NCBI GenBank assembly: GCA_008360975.2
Contig: CM039181.1
Span: forward strand, 7,734,380 to 7,798,379
Source of the DNA: Lichenostomus cassidix
Taxonomy: Eukaryota; Chordata; Aves; Passeriformes; Meliphagidae
Direction: 5' to 3'
DNA: 64,000 bases
The position numbers were made by a program, and so were the translations under genes. Position 1 is the first letter of the stretch, and each line of letters opens with the position of its first letter. Positions 27,501 through 39,500 of this stretch are shown here, piece by piece. The notes under the pieces were generated by a model. That model saw nothing but the letters and a program-made list of their open reading frames with translations, was not told where the DNA came from and made no database searches.

Positions 27501-30500
27501 CCTGTTAAACTGGGATGGACAATGTTTATTGGTTACAAATTAATTGGAAGTGAGATTAGTGCTCTTTTGGGAATGAAAACCTGTCATCATTATAAATCTT
27601 GCATTCACTTAGAATCTCCACTTTTTCATGAGAACCAATCTCATTTAGTGAAATGAGGCACTGCTCAAAATGAGAACTTCTTTTTCTTTCTTGCGGATTC
27701 TGATAAGAAATTAATTTTGTTGATAGTAAGCAAACATTAAGGATGATATTAGGCAAGGAAAATTATTAAACAAACCTTTAGGCTAGCAGAATTTGAATAC
27801 AGCTTGAGGCCCTTCCTCAGAAAAGTGCCAGAGTTAAAAATGAAGGAGATCAAATTACCCTGTCACCACAGGAAAGGGCACTAGTCCTTTTCAGACATGC
27901 TTTGTAGATGCCTGCAGTGCACATCACCTATTGATAAAGCCTGCTTTATTTCACAGCTCTCAATTCTTTGCCTTTCATGAGCACTAAATTCCACACCACA
28001 AAGTTAAAGGGGAAAAAAAAAACTAATTTAGGAGAAGGATTAACTATTTTGATCAGCGTGGAAAATTAGGTGTATATGTTACTGGGAACAGTCAGGATGT
28101 AAGTTGGAACAACTAATTTCAGGGTGGTTTGAATTGTTTGCTAATTTATTTTAAAAATTAAACAAAGTGAGAACGGAAAATATGCTTTACCACATCTTTG
28201 TCAGTTCAAAATTATCGAGAATCTTCAACAGCAGAATCTTTTCCAGTCTTACAGGCAGGCAGAGTTGGACAGTGCACTCTCTAGTCAATCTCAATCTATC
28301 TTATTTAACTGCTTCTGTGTACACCATGGAGGCAGAACTCACCCTGTGACCACATCTAACATCTCTTTGGACAAATCTGGTGATTTTGATATAAAGAAAA
28401 TATCGTGGAAAATGGAAAATACCTTTTCCATGAGCCTTTGTTGCTCCTGCAGCCATTTCCTCCTCATCAGAATTTGTTAGTGTGCACAGCCAGTGGAGGT
28501 ACTGACAGGAGGAACTGCAAGCTTTGGTCATTTTTGCAGCTCCCAAGTCACTGATTTCAGACAAAAAACCCCCACAATACAACATTTTAAAAGCTCATAT
28601 TCCAACAATAGCAAATATCTTAATACAAGGTCCATAATACTTGCAGAGAGCTAACCTGGGAGCAGAGCACTGGCAAGTACCTCCTGGACCATTTCAGCCC
28701 ATAATGTGTTCATACGTCATGCAATTGCTTTCAGAAACTTTGGTCAAATTCTACCTGAAAGTGGATCAGAGTTTAGCCCCTACTAGTCTCATCAAAAGAC
28801 TCCTCCAAAACTTGATTGCAAAAAGATTTAGCAACCTTTTCTCATTTCCACACATAATGTAGCTGTCTTTATTTTATGCCCACTTATTCTTGCACCAACA
28901 TTTTTCTTCCTATTAAATAGTTCTTTCTGTTCTTCAGTGCCTTTGTGTGGCAAGAGAAAATTTGCTATGCTGAACAAGCAAAGCGTTTCCATTGTGCTCT
29001 GTGTTTCTCTCTTGTCATCTCATTAATCACAGCATCTATAAATAATTGGTTGTAATATGCCTCTGTAAAATGGATTGAGCATCCAGATTTAAGGGTTTAG
29101 GTCAAGGTTTAAATTAGTTTAAAACTGGGCTATTTGAGTGAATTTTATGTGGCTGCAATTCTGTGTAGGAAACTGGATCTATTTTTTTGTTGTTGCTCTT
29201 GTTTTAGTTAAATACTTTCTGAAATAATTATCTTTATTTAGCACAGTATGTAAATATGTATCTCTTCTTTCCTGCAGTGTCCAGAAGATTCTCACAAATA
29301 CTACGGCGACAGACGTCCCTAAATCACCTCTGCCAAGTAAATATTTCAGTTACCCGAGTTTCATGAAAGCCATTTTTACTGATTTTTCAAATAATTTTAT
29401 GAATTGGCAGGTTGGGCTTTACTCAGAGGAGGAGATCACATTAGCAGTTTGTCCCCAATATTTGTTGTGGCCACCTTTACAAAATCAGAAAGTAATCATT
29501 GAAAAATGTTTTTCTAGACAACTGGCAACCCCTGATCACTAAATTCAGCGGGGTACATTCAGGAAACAAAATTATTATTTTCTTTGAAGAGATGGTTCAT
29601 TTCCAGGGAATAAATGAGATACATTCCATTAATTTCAGAGAGTTTCTATTAGGCCAATTGCAAAGCAAGAAAACTTTCTTCATGCCCAACAATAAATTCC
29701 AAGTCTAATTGTGTATTATAAATCAAATGGAAATTAGTAAAAAGGGAAAACAGCTGAACTGGGGTTTTAAATAGACATGTTCTTGTAACCATAGCAAATG
29801 AATATAGAAACTGCTCTGAAGTGTTTGGTTTTCACCAGTTTGCATCAGAATTACCTGTAAAAAGCCATGAAGCCAAATCCTGTGTAGTATAAAAAGGGAG
29901 AGAGTGCACTGAATTCATTAACATTTCATCCATGTATTGGAGGGGATAGTTTTATTTTCCCTGTACCTGAAAGCTCCACTTTTGGAAGGTGTATCCAAAA
30001 CCCCAGGCTAACCCTGTGAGAGGTTAAGCCCACAGGAAAAAGCTCTGGGGGTGGAAAAAACCACTCCTGCAAGGAGTTTCTGGTAGGTTTCTTCCCCCAT
30101 TATTTTGGTGGTGGAGACAGAGATAGCTGTGCTGCCTTTCCCTAAATACAGTAGATCATCACTGAACTCTGGAGTGCCATAGGAATTCAGAGGAAACCAA
30201 GACAGAGAAACCACAGCCTTCTGCATCAAACCTGGGATCAAATCTTCTAGCTGAAGGACTCTTCAAGTGCATCATTCCCTTGGGGAAGCTGATAACCTCA
30301 GTGGGTGTTATCATCTCTGCTTAACTTACAGAGATCTGATGTGACCATGACCTTGTGTCACTTCCTTTCCCCTCAGTCCATCCTCCCCATTATCAACAGC
30401 AGATCCCTGTCTCAACCAGCCAAGACTTGGATCTGATGAGGAGACCAAGGAGCTTTAGCCTTTTCATGTGGCTGAGGGAAGAATGAGAGTCTTCACAGAC

Positions 30501-33500
30501 TGGGAGAGGGGAGGGTGCAAGCCTGAGTGGGGTTTGTTTGGTATTGGCTTGATTTTTCTTGTTGCTTTTTTGTTCTGAATTGAAGTTTGTCCTGAAAACC
30601 AGCAGAGCTGTTAGATTGAGGGGTCTAGCAATGGCAGCATCAGATTAGTGTTGCTCACTAGGGTTTGTGGTGGATGCAATCAAATTACTTGGAGTTGATT
30701 AAAAACTTGTCTTGTTGGAGGGCCCTGCAATATCCATAAGACATCGAGCTGGTGGGTGGGGGGCATGAGGAGAATCAACTCCCTGAGCCCAGCTAAGGAA
30801 GCGTAAAAGGGGATAAAGCCTATTTTTTAACCTAATAAAGCATGAACTAATGAATAGATTGGATTGGATTACAGGCATCAAGAACAGTGATCCACAGTGC
30901 AGACATCACATTTCAGATGCTGGAGGACTGGAGGAATGTGGATCTGAATAGCATTACCAAACAAACCCTCTATACTATGGAGGACTCACGGGAGGAGCAC
31001 AGAAAGCTCATCATACAATGTAAGAGCAGAATCTTCAAATCAAGCCAGGTGAACTTGGCTTCCTGCTGCAAACAAAGCCCCAAGAAAGTAGTGCTGGTTT
31101 TGCAGCCATTGGTTTACTTGGAGGCTTAAGATAAATACAGAGACCTTTACCAAAATGTAAGGCAAAGCCGTGTCGAGGTCTTCTGTTTTGGGGCACAGAT
31201 CTGGGCACTGGTCCCTGACACATTCCTTTCTAGTATCCAGAACAACCAATGGCACAAAACTTGCACCCAAATTCAGAATTTTTTCCATGAACCTGAGCAA
31301 ACTAAATCTATGAGTTAACCATTGAACCTGTGAAAGTCCAATCTTTCCTGCTGTAGAATTGCAGGGGAATTGTCTTTTGAATGGCTTTGACACTTAAGTG
31401 GCTGTGTATTGGAGTCCCTTGTAAACTTGTTTATAAAAGGCTCCTTTTTACACAGTGTTTTCATAAACAAGATCTTGTGATGGGAAAAGCTTTCACCCTG
31501 AACTTTTATGACTGAGTGAAAATCCCATATCAAACAAGCTCATTGGCTAATTTAGTTTCTGTCTAGTACAGTGAAGAGCATGGTCTTGAAAGTGACCTTG
31601 GAGGTATTGGCAAATTGGTTTTACAATTAAAGATCTTTAGCAAATATAAACTACTCCTTCCATCATCCAGCAGTGTAGCACAGTTACAAGCTCAGGTATA
31701 ACCCAAAGCACACTGAGTTTAGTTGCTCTGAGGCAGCAGAGCTTTGTCTTTACTATCCTACACACCCCCTCCCTTCTGTGATCCCAGCTGTGTGTTCCAT
31801 CTCTCTGCTGAGGAGCAGCAGTCATCTTTCATCCAGAATCAGCCCAGCAAGGGCAGGTTTGCTGCTGAGGTAACTCTTTCAGGGAGTGACACCTTCACAT
31901 GTGCACTGGACTCCACAAGGCTGGCTTTGGCAGTCATCCCACTGTGTTCACACTTCAGTTCTTCTCCATGGCTCAGGGATGGGCTTGCATTCTCTGCTAG
32001 CTCTGTTTTCCTGGGAGAGGCGCTTGGTATTCTTTTCTCTCCTTCTTAACCCTTGATTCATTTCATGGCCCTTCTGAGGAGATAGAAACTCGACATGGCA
32101 GCAAAGGAACGGTACAGCATACAGTGAGACTGAAGTTCCAGAAGCTGGGTGAATCCTTCTGTCATCTGTTCTCAATATCAGTCCAACATCCTACCACTGC
32201 CTGAAAAAGAGAGTTTTCAAAGTTACACTCCCTAGTAGCAGCAACAGTTTTGGCTGCCATTCAGAAAATCCTTAACGTTTAGGGAAGCTTCTTGTGTATG
32301 TGCTATTCGCATAATAAAATCAAATGGAGTTTTCCTGAATGGTGTTGGATTTGTGGAAGTTTTTCCATGTTTTAGGCCCATATAGTCCAATAAGCAGTTA
32401 GTCAGAAATGGCAAGCTAATATGAATGTTCATCATGAGATGGGATGCCACTGAGATGTTCAGATACATATAGAGATCATTCTAGAACTTAGATTTTTTCC
32501 CCACCATCTTTGATGTTTATTCTAATTGACCAAAGATCTTGTCACTGTCTGTGTATGACTTACATGGCATGGACTTAAGGCCTGCTTTCACCTTCTTGGT
32601 ACTGATAATCCAGAAAGTACAATTCCAGCTACTATAACTAGAAAAAAGAAAACATGTTTATAAATCTGTAAACAAACTTAGGGAGAAACTGAGAAAAATC
32701 ACTGGGTATAAGAGAACCTCTTTCCTGCTCTGCTGGGGTACCCATCTCTGCCATTGCTGCTTTATTCCCTCTTTCTCAGATCCTGTTGAGATATTTTTAA
32801 CAATCACTAAAGGCTAAACATTGAATTTTCTGAAATAGGCTGCTGTACACAGTTGCATTGCTCCAGCAGCAAAGCAGGCAACTGATTTGTTTTTCCACTC
32901 TTGCTCCCCTCTTTGCACAGCATATGAATTACTTCATCTGTTCTATCAGGCAGTTTTTGTCCAGCCAGATCCTCAGGTAAGGAGACAATGTTTAGATTTC
33001 TCTGTGACCCTGTTCTGAATAAATTTTGCCCATCCAGTAAAAGAATGAAGGAAGATAAGGATGGCCCAAACTACATTTCCCTTCTTCCCCAACTAATGTA
33101 ACTCAGCCTTTGCAAGTGTCAGTTAAACAAAGCTGTAGTCAGGTGTTCAGCAAACGCATTTCTGCTCCTCTTCTTGATCCAGCAGAATCAGGGAGGTTGT
33201 TCTTTGCATTACTGTTGGATATTTCTCTCTGGCTCATTTCCCCAGCTTTGCCTCCTCCACCTCCTTCACTCTCTTTCCTATGGTGGGAAATTCCTTCCTC
33301 CTGTTATTTATAATTAGTCATAAATGGAAATGCTTAGCACATTGGAATTACTGCGTAACACAGCAGGTAGAAAGTACTCTTCTTGACCTACTGGGCTTTT
33401 TATTTTAGCTGACCTGGAGAATAATTTGTTGAGGTGTCAAAGCACATGATTCTTTGTCGGCCAGCCACTTGTTCACATATATAAGTGAGACCTGAAGTTT

Positions 33501-36500
33501 TAAGGACTGCAGTTGAATGACTTGTTTTAACTTTTTGTATTTAAATATTAATATGTGTGCTTGGAAAAGATTAAAAAGTATACAGGTTGCTTTTTGCAAC
33601 TCTTCTTGATAATGAGTATTTCTGCACTGATAGCAATGTGTTTTGAAGAAGCAGAAGTTTATGGACACTTTTGTGTGTGTGTGTCTGGCATTGCAAATAG
33701 ATGATTTGCAGCAGTTAAATCATGTTTTTGCAACTAAAGCATTATACAGATGAGCGCCCTATCAACAATGCTCATTCACTTGGTGCCTCGAGGATTCTTT
33801 TTGCATTTCTAAATCAATTTCATGCATGACATTTTTTCATCACTGGGGTCAAGGCCTAGTTTCTCACTCTTCATAGAAAACACCATAAACATTTCACTTC
33901 TGGGCACACCAGAGGACTTAAATAAAAATACTAATTTTTAAAAATAGGTTCTGATTTGCTCATGTGAAAACAACACTTTCAATGGCTGCATAACTTCCTG
34001 TAGAAACAAAAATCTTCAGTACAAACAAAAAGTTTGACCCAGCAAACGTTTTGGGTCAGCACCAAGAAAGATGCATTTATTTCTGTTAAGCAATAAAAAA
34101 ACCACAGTAAACTTGTGATGCTTTTGTTAGCCTTTTGTGACTGGTTTTTTTGTTGTTGTTGTTGTTTGTTTGAACCAGAATCCAAGTACTAATGAGGGCT
34201 GGTTTTTTTTGTTTTGTGTGCAGTGTATCAGGAGTTTGATCACCTGCTGGAGGAGCAATCCCCCATCGAGTCGTACATTGAGTGGTTGGACTCCATGGTG
34301 GACAGATGTGTTGTAAAGGTTGGTAAGGAGGAGGGAGTCACTGATGTGCTTTGTGAGCTCTAGTCAGGTAATACATTCTTAGAAAAAATTTTAAAAATTA
34401 AAATTAAAAAAAAAACCAAACCAAAACAATAAACAAACCAAATGCCAACCAATCAAACAAAACAGAAAAAAACCCCAAACCCGAAACTAACCAAACAAAA
34501 AACCTCAAAAAAAACCAAACAAGAAAACCCAACCAACAAAAAACCCAATAATCCCCAGCAAAAACAAAAAACAAACAAAAACCAAACAAAATACCAAACA
34601 AGCAAAAAACCCTCCAAAACCCCAAAAACAAGGAAAAAACCAAACCAAACCAAAAACTCCAAACAAAACAACCCCACAAACAAAACAACCAAACAACAAC
34701 CCCCCCCAATTAAAAAAAAAGAGGGACAGGCATTGGTAATGAGCAGGCCTAAAGCAAGAGTCAGCAAAATCTCACCAGTTTTCATGGAGAATTGCTCACA
34801 TTCAGGATTTTGCTTTCGTCTGCTCTTGTTTATTTGATTCCAAAAGATGGTGTTCAAGAATGAACAGGGTTGAGGTTTCCAATCAAATCAATATTTCAGG
34901 GATATGGAGAGATGAATTCAGAGTAATCCTAATGATGTAGTGCAAAGAAAAACATCATCTGGCATAAGATTGTAATGAAAAGGGTATTTAAAGCTACATA
35001 ATTCATTTATATACAATCAAATGTAAGGATGAAAGACTACATTTCCATTCAATCAGAGAAACATTTATGTTGCCTTTTGAGCTGATATGGAATACCAAGG
35101 ACTTGTATTTTATTTTTTTTAAAGTTCATGCAGAAACCTACTAACAACATGTAATCTTTACGTAAAGTATGAAAATATATAACTGACTATTTTAACTTCT
35201 GTTACTTCTTTGTGTTAGGATGTTCTGTTAGAATTTCAACTCTTCATTACAGTTGTTAGAGGTCAAAAGTAAAACAAAAAAAAACCAAAATATGCTGCCT
35301 CTCTTTCTGCTGCAAAGTAGTCATATAGAAAACAACAGATAATTCCCCAGATTACTTGAAATACTTTGATTGTTTTGGGCAACTTTTCTTCTAATCATTG
35401 GACTGCAATTTGAAATTAAGGACAGAGCTGTTAATTTTAATGAATTTTAATAGCTGATTGGTTGGATCTAATTCTTTAACTCACATATGGCTATAATGAA
35501 AACATTTTTTAAGATTTGATGCCTAAAGCGTGCTTTCTGGAAAGCATTTTTCCTAATAAAATGACTAAGTGAATTCACAAAAAGAAAAACATGAAGGAAC
35601 GAAAACCTTTATGCTCAATATTAAACCTTATTTGAAATAGTAACAAACTTTTTCAGTGTAGATGAAACATTATGGATTATATGATTATATATATTGATTA
35701 TATATTATTATATATAATATATATTATATAATAATATATTCATTATTATATGTATTGATTATATATATTGATTAAGAATGAACATGTAAGTAATTAGGTA
35801 AAGATGAAGATCAGAGCAATTTTTTTGCAGTTCTTTCATCATGTACAAAGAAGATCCAGCCTTGAATAATACTTAATTGTTTCCTCTTTCTGAAGGTTGT
35901 CCATAGTTAAAAGGTGGTTTTCTGTCTAAGGCCATTTAGAGTTTGGGGTTTTTAATCTGTAGTGTATATTTTAACGTGAAGATGGCGGTAAGTAGTTTTT
36001 CAGTATATCAAATAAAAGGTGGATATATGAATCAGCATTCAGCTGTATTGCTGGTAGAAATAAAAGTTTCTCCATGTCAGACACATCTGTTTTCTTGCAG
36101 GTAGCTGCCAAGAGACAAGGCTCTTTGAAGAAAGTAGCTCAGCAGTTCCTGCTGATGTGGTCCTGTTTTGGCACTCGAGTGATTCGGGACATGACTTTGC
36201 ACAGTGCACCCAGCTTTGGTACTTGGATTTTGTTGTAATAATTGCATGCCACAGTCAAAAAAAATCTGTATCCTAGCTTGGAATGTACATTTGAAGCAAA
36301 AACATAACCAGTTTTCACATGTCCAGGGCTCTGTTAAAAAATAGGTTGTGGCTGCTGCCATTTGGAAATAATGCTCAGGCAGATGTCTGTCTGCAGCTGG
36401 GGAGCTGAAAACATCACTCCTTCCTTCTGCTTGCTGGTAGTCAGGAGCTGCAGGGAGAAGCAATCCCAGGGCAGTGAGGAATCAATTACAGGAGAATTCA

Positions 36501-39500
36501 TTCCCTGATGCACTTCAGGGCAAAGTGAGCCTTTGCTCACCCAAACCACTCTGCCCAAGAGTTGTGCCAAGAGAGATGACTTTGTGCTGAAGTGGATGAA
36601 AAGCTCTCCAGTGAAACACTTTGCCAGCTCTGCTCTTAAAGGACATAGCTTTTGAAACTGGTCTTTGCAAAATGAGGGTGCTTCTGTGGTCTGGAGAGAG
36701 CCTCTTCCATTTTTTAAGGAGTCAGTCAGGATGAAAAAATAGATTTTTACTTTTTAAATGAAAAAGCATGTTGCTTTCCTACACTGTTGGAAATGGGGCT
36801 TTGTCCTGGGATACAAAGAGTTCAGATTAAAATCAGGTAAAAGCAAGAATGATTAGACTGGTGTGCCATGAGTGAGAGCATTCAGTCACTCAGGACCAGA
36901 CTTTGCATGAGGGATGCTTTTTACAAATGCACATTTGTCCAAAGATGTTTCTAGAAGATCAATAAAGAATGGTTTTATGTGGGTATTGCATTGCATTGAG
37001 CAGCTGTAAGGTTTTCTGCTGACTGAGCTTTGATGTCCTTTATGCTTTTAGAACTGTCTAATAGCATATATTTTGATACTGTCAGTTGGAGACAATATGA
37101 TATTAAGTTTTATGTATTTTTAATACATGTAATATGTATTTACATAACATGTTTATATTTTAATCTGAGACCATTTTCATTTCCATTGTAAAAGAGTTTT
37201 CCAAGCAGGTTTTAATGAGTCATCACTAGACATCAGGACAGTGAGTGTCCCCAGGGTGATTACAATTCCCATCTGTGTTTCCAGCAAAAACCACAAACCT
37301 GTTCAGGTGCAATGCTAGCGGAGGCAGGAGGAGCCTTGAAGTTTTGAATAACAAAACCATTTCCTTATCCCATCAGGCAGAAACCTGGGCTATCCCTACC
37401 TTGTTTCCCCCCAAGTGTCACAAACGTTATTTAGCCATGGACACAAATTCATAATAATCTGCATTAATGGTGCTACTCTTTCACTGCAAAGCCATTTGAC
37501 ATATTGTTCATTAATTAGAGTTGAGCAAGTACCAAAAGAGTAACTCCTGAATGTAGAAAGTTCAGAGCTAGATGGCAGAAACTCTTCTGCACTTAATTGA
37601 CACAGTTCTTTCTAGATTTCACAATTATACATGCATTAAGTGAGTTCTGTGGAGAGAAACAAAGTTTGGTTACTGTTCTGAATATTTACATATATATCTC
37701 TTTGCTCTTAACTTAGATAAAAAGTTTGGCATTTTTACTGCATTGGAAATTGTTTCAGTGGATTGATTTTGAATTATTTTTTCCGCCTCAAACAATGTAT
37801 GGACTCAGATGCTCAAAATGTAATTTTTTGGGGTTTTTTAAGTGAAATAATCTGTTAAATGATGGGATCTTTACTATATACAGGACAGTCTATTTTTACC
37901 TTTGAAACAGATGATTCCAGAATCAGACTGAAGGGAGTTGCAATACCTGGCACTGGAGTGACTGGCACAGAGATTTGATTCTGCAGAGCTTTTAAGCATG
38001 GTGATTTGGGCAGGTTGAAACAATCCCTGGCAGAAAAAAAAAGAAAAGTTGCTCTCTCTCTCTCTCTCGCTCCCTCTCTGTTTTCCTCCCTCCCTGCCTC
38101 CCTTTCCTGTTTATGCATATCAAAGGCACAGTTGGTGGCAATGTTTGGGTAATGCACCCAGTGTATAAAGTAACTAATTAGTAAGAGAAATGCCATGATT
38201 TTCTCCAGATCTGGAAATCTCACTGTTGTTTTGCTACTTCCACATAATTGCTGTATCTCTCAATAGATGCAGAACTACTGTGCCTTAGCTGGGTAATCAT
38301 TGCCATGATTTCTGCTAACTCCTGAAAATTACAGCCAAATTCTGTTTATTGTTTTAACTACAGTGTCTTGAATGACTTCATACCTTTTCCTGAAGAAGTG
38401 ATTGATTTGCTGGCTACAGCTGGATCCATTTCAGTACTTACAGATAGTCTTGAAAGAACCCAACAGTTTCATGAGAGAAACAGTAGCTTGCAAACACAGA
38501 ATAAATTATGGTACATTGTGCTGAACAGCCATTCACTGTGAGGCTGAAATGCATACCCTGATATCATTTTCACTGTATAGCTCACATTTCATTTGACTTG
38601 TTTAAAAATATAAAAATATTGCATTAATTCAGCACCAAAACCTTGTTTGTCTGGTGTCTTTCACGCAAATTCTGGGCTCAAAAACTCTGTGCAGAGCTTA
38701 AAAATACACAGTGGGAGAAATAATAGGAGAGGAAGAGAGAAATTCAAAAGAATGACAAGGGCACTGGAGTGTTTTTAAATGCTGCATTCAGTATTGCCAA
38801 CCCCAAGTCTTCAAAATAAAGCATTAGACCCCCCAAAAACAAAGACATTTTTAAAAACAGCAGATCTTGGGTTCTTGTTGTTTGCTTGCTAGCATTACAG
38901 TGTTTAGAGTTTGCACTTCCAAATATTTTTAAGAAACTACAAGCAACTTTCTATTTAATTAAAGCCGAGTAAGGAGCTTGATGTTAAATACTAAATACCC
39001 TGAGTTTTATACCACTACATGAAGTTTGCCAGCATTTTAGCCTGTTTTTCTTACCTTGAAGACACTTATCAGTAGTAACTGCACTAGAGTCAATGGAAAC
39101 TTCCCCCTGAGAAACTGTAGTCAGAAGAAGAGTGAGAATTTTGAGGAGATTCTTGAAAATCTGGGTTTCCACTGGGAAAATCCTAGGTCAGTACCAAGGT
39201 GATCAGCCATGTCTGCTGTCTTTATTGCACTGCTGAATCAAACAGGATTTTATTTCACAAGACTTGGAGCCCAAAAGGTATCTAAAAACAAGGTCTCTGC
39301 AGTATTAAGTGAAGATCCTCACTTTTGATCTGTGAAAGGCTGGGGAAACCTGTTCCCATTTTGATCTGCTTAGTCTCATGAAAAAAGTGCAGGAATGCAC
39401 TTCAGGCTCACCAGCAGCCAAAGATTTCCTGCACCCAGCAAAGGTGTTGCAGTCACATCTGTCCTTTTCCTGTGCTACTTTGCCCAAGGGCACATGTTCA

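Larger units (their letters stand above)
34319..36100. other. RFX4 intron, 1.8 kb
   Basis: The intron contains the A/C-only tract (34380-34727) and the AT palindrome with flanking direct repeats (35683-35774). Both are listed separately. The Lys/Thr/Asn/Pro-rich and Phe/Leu/Trp-rich open frames over the A/C tract are composition artefacts. Confidence 0.8.

Noticed and set aside
34404..34857. Lys/Thr/Asn-rich (+) and Phe/Leu/Trp-rich (-) open frames of 64-134 codons
   Set aside because: The A/C-only composition removes stop codons on both strands; nothing resembles a protein family.
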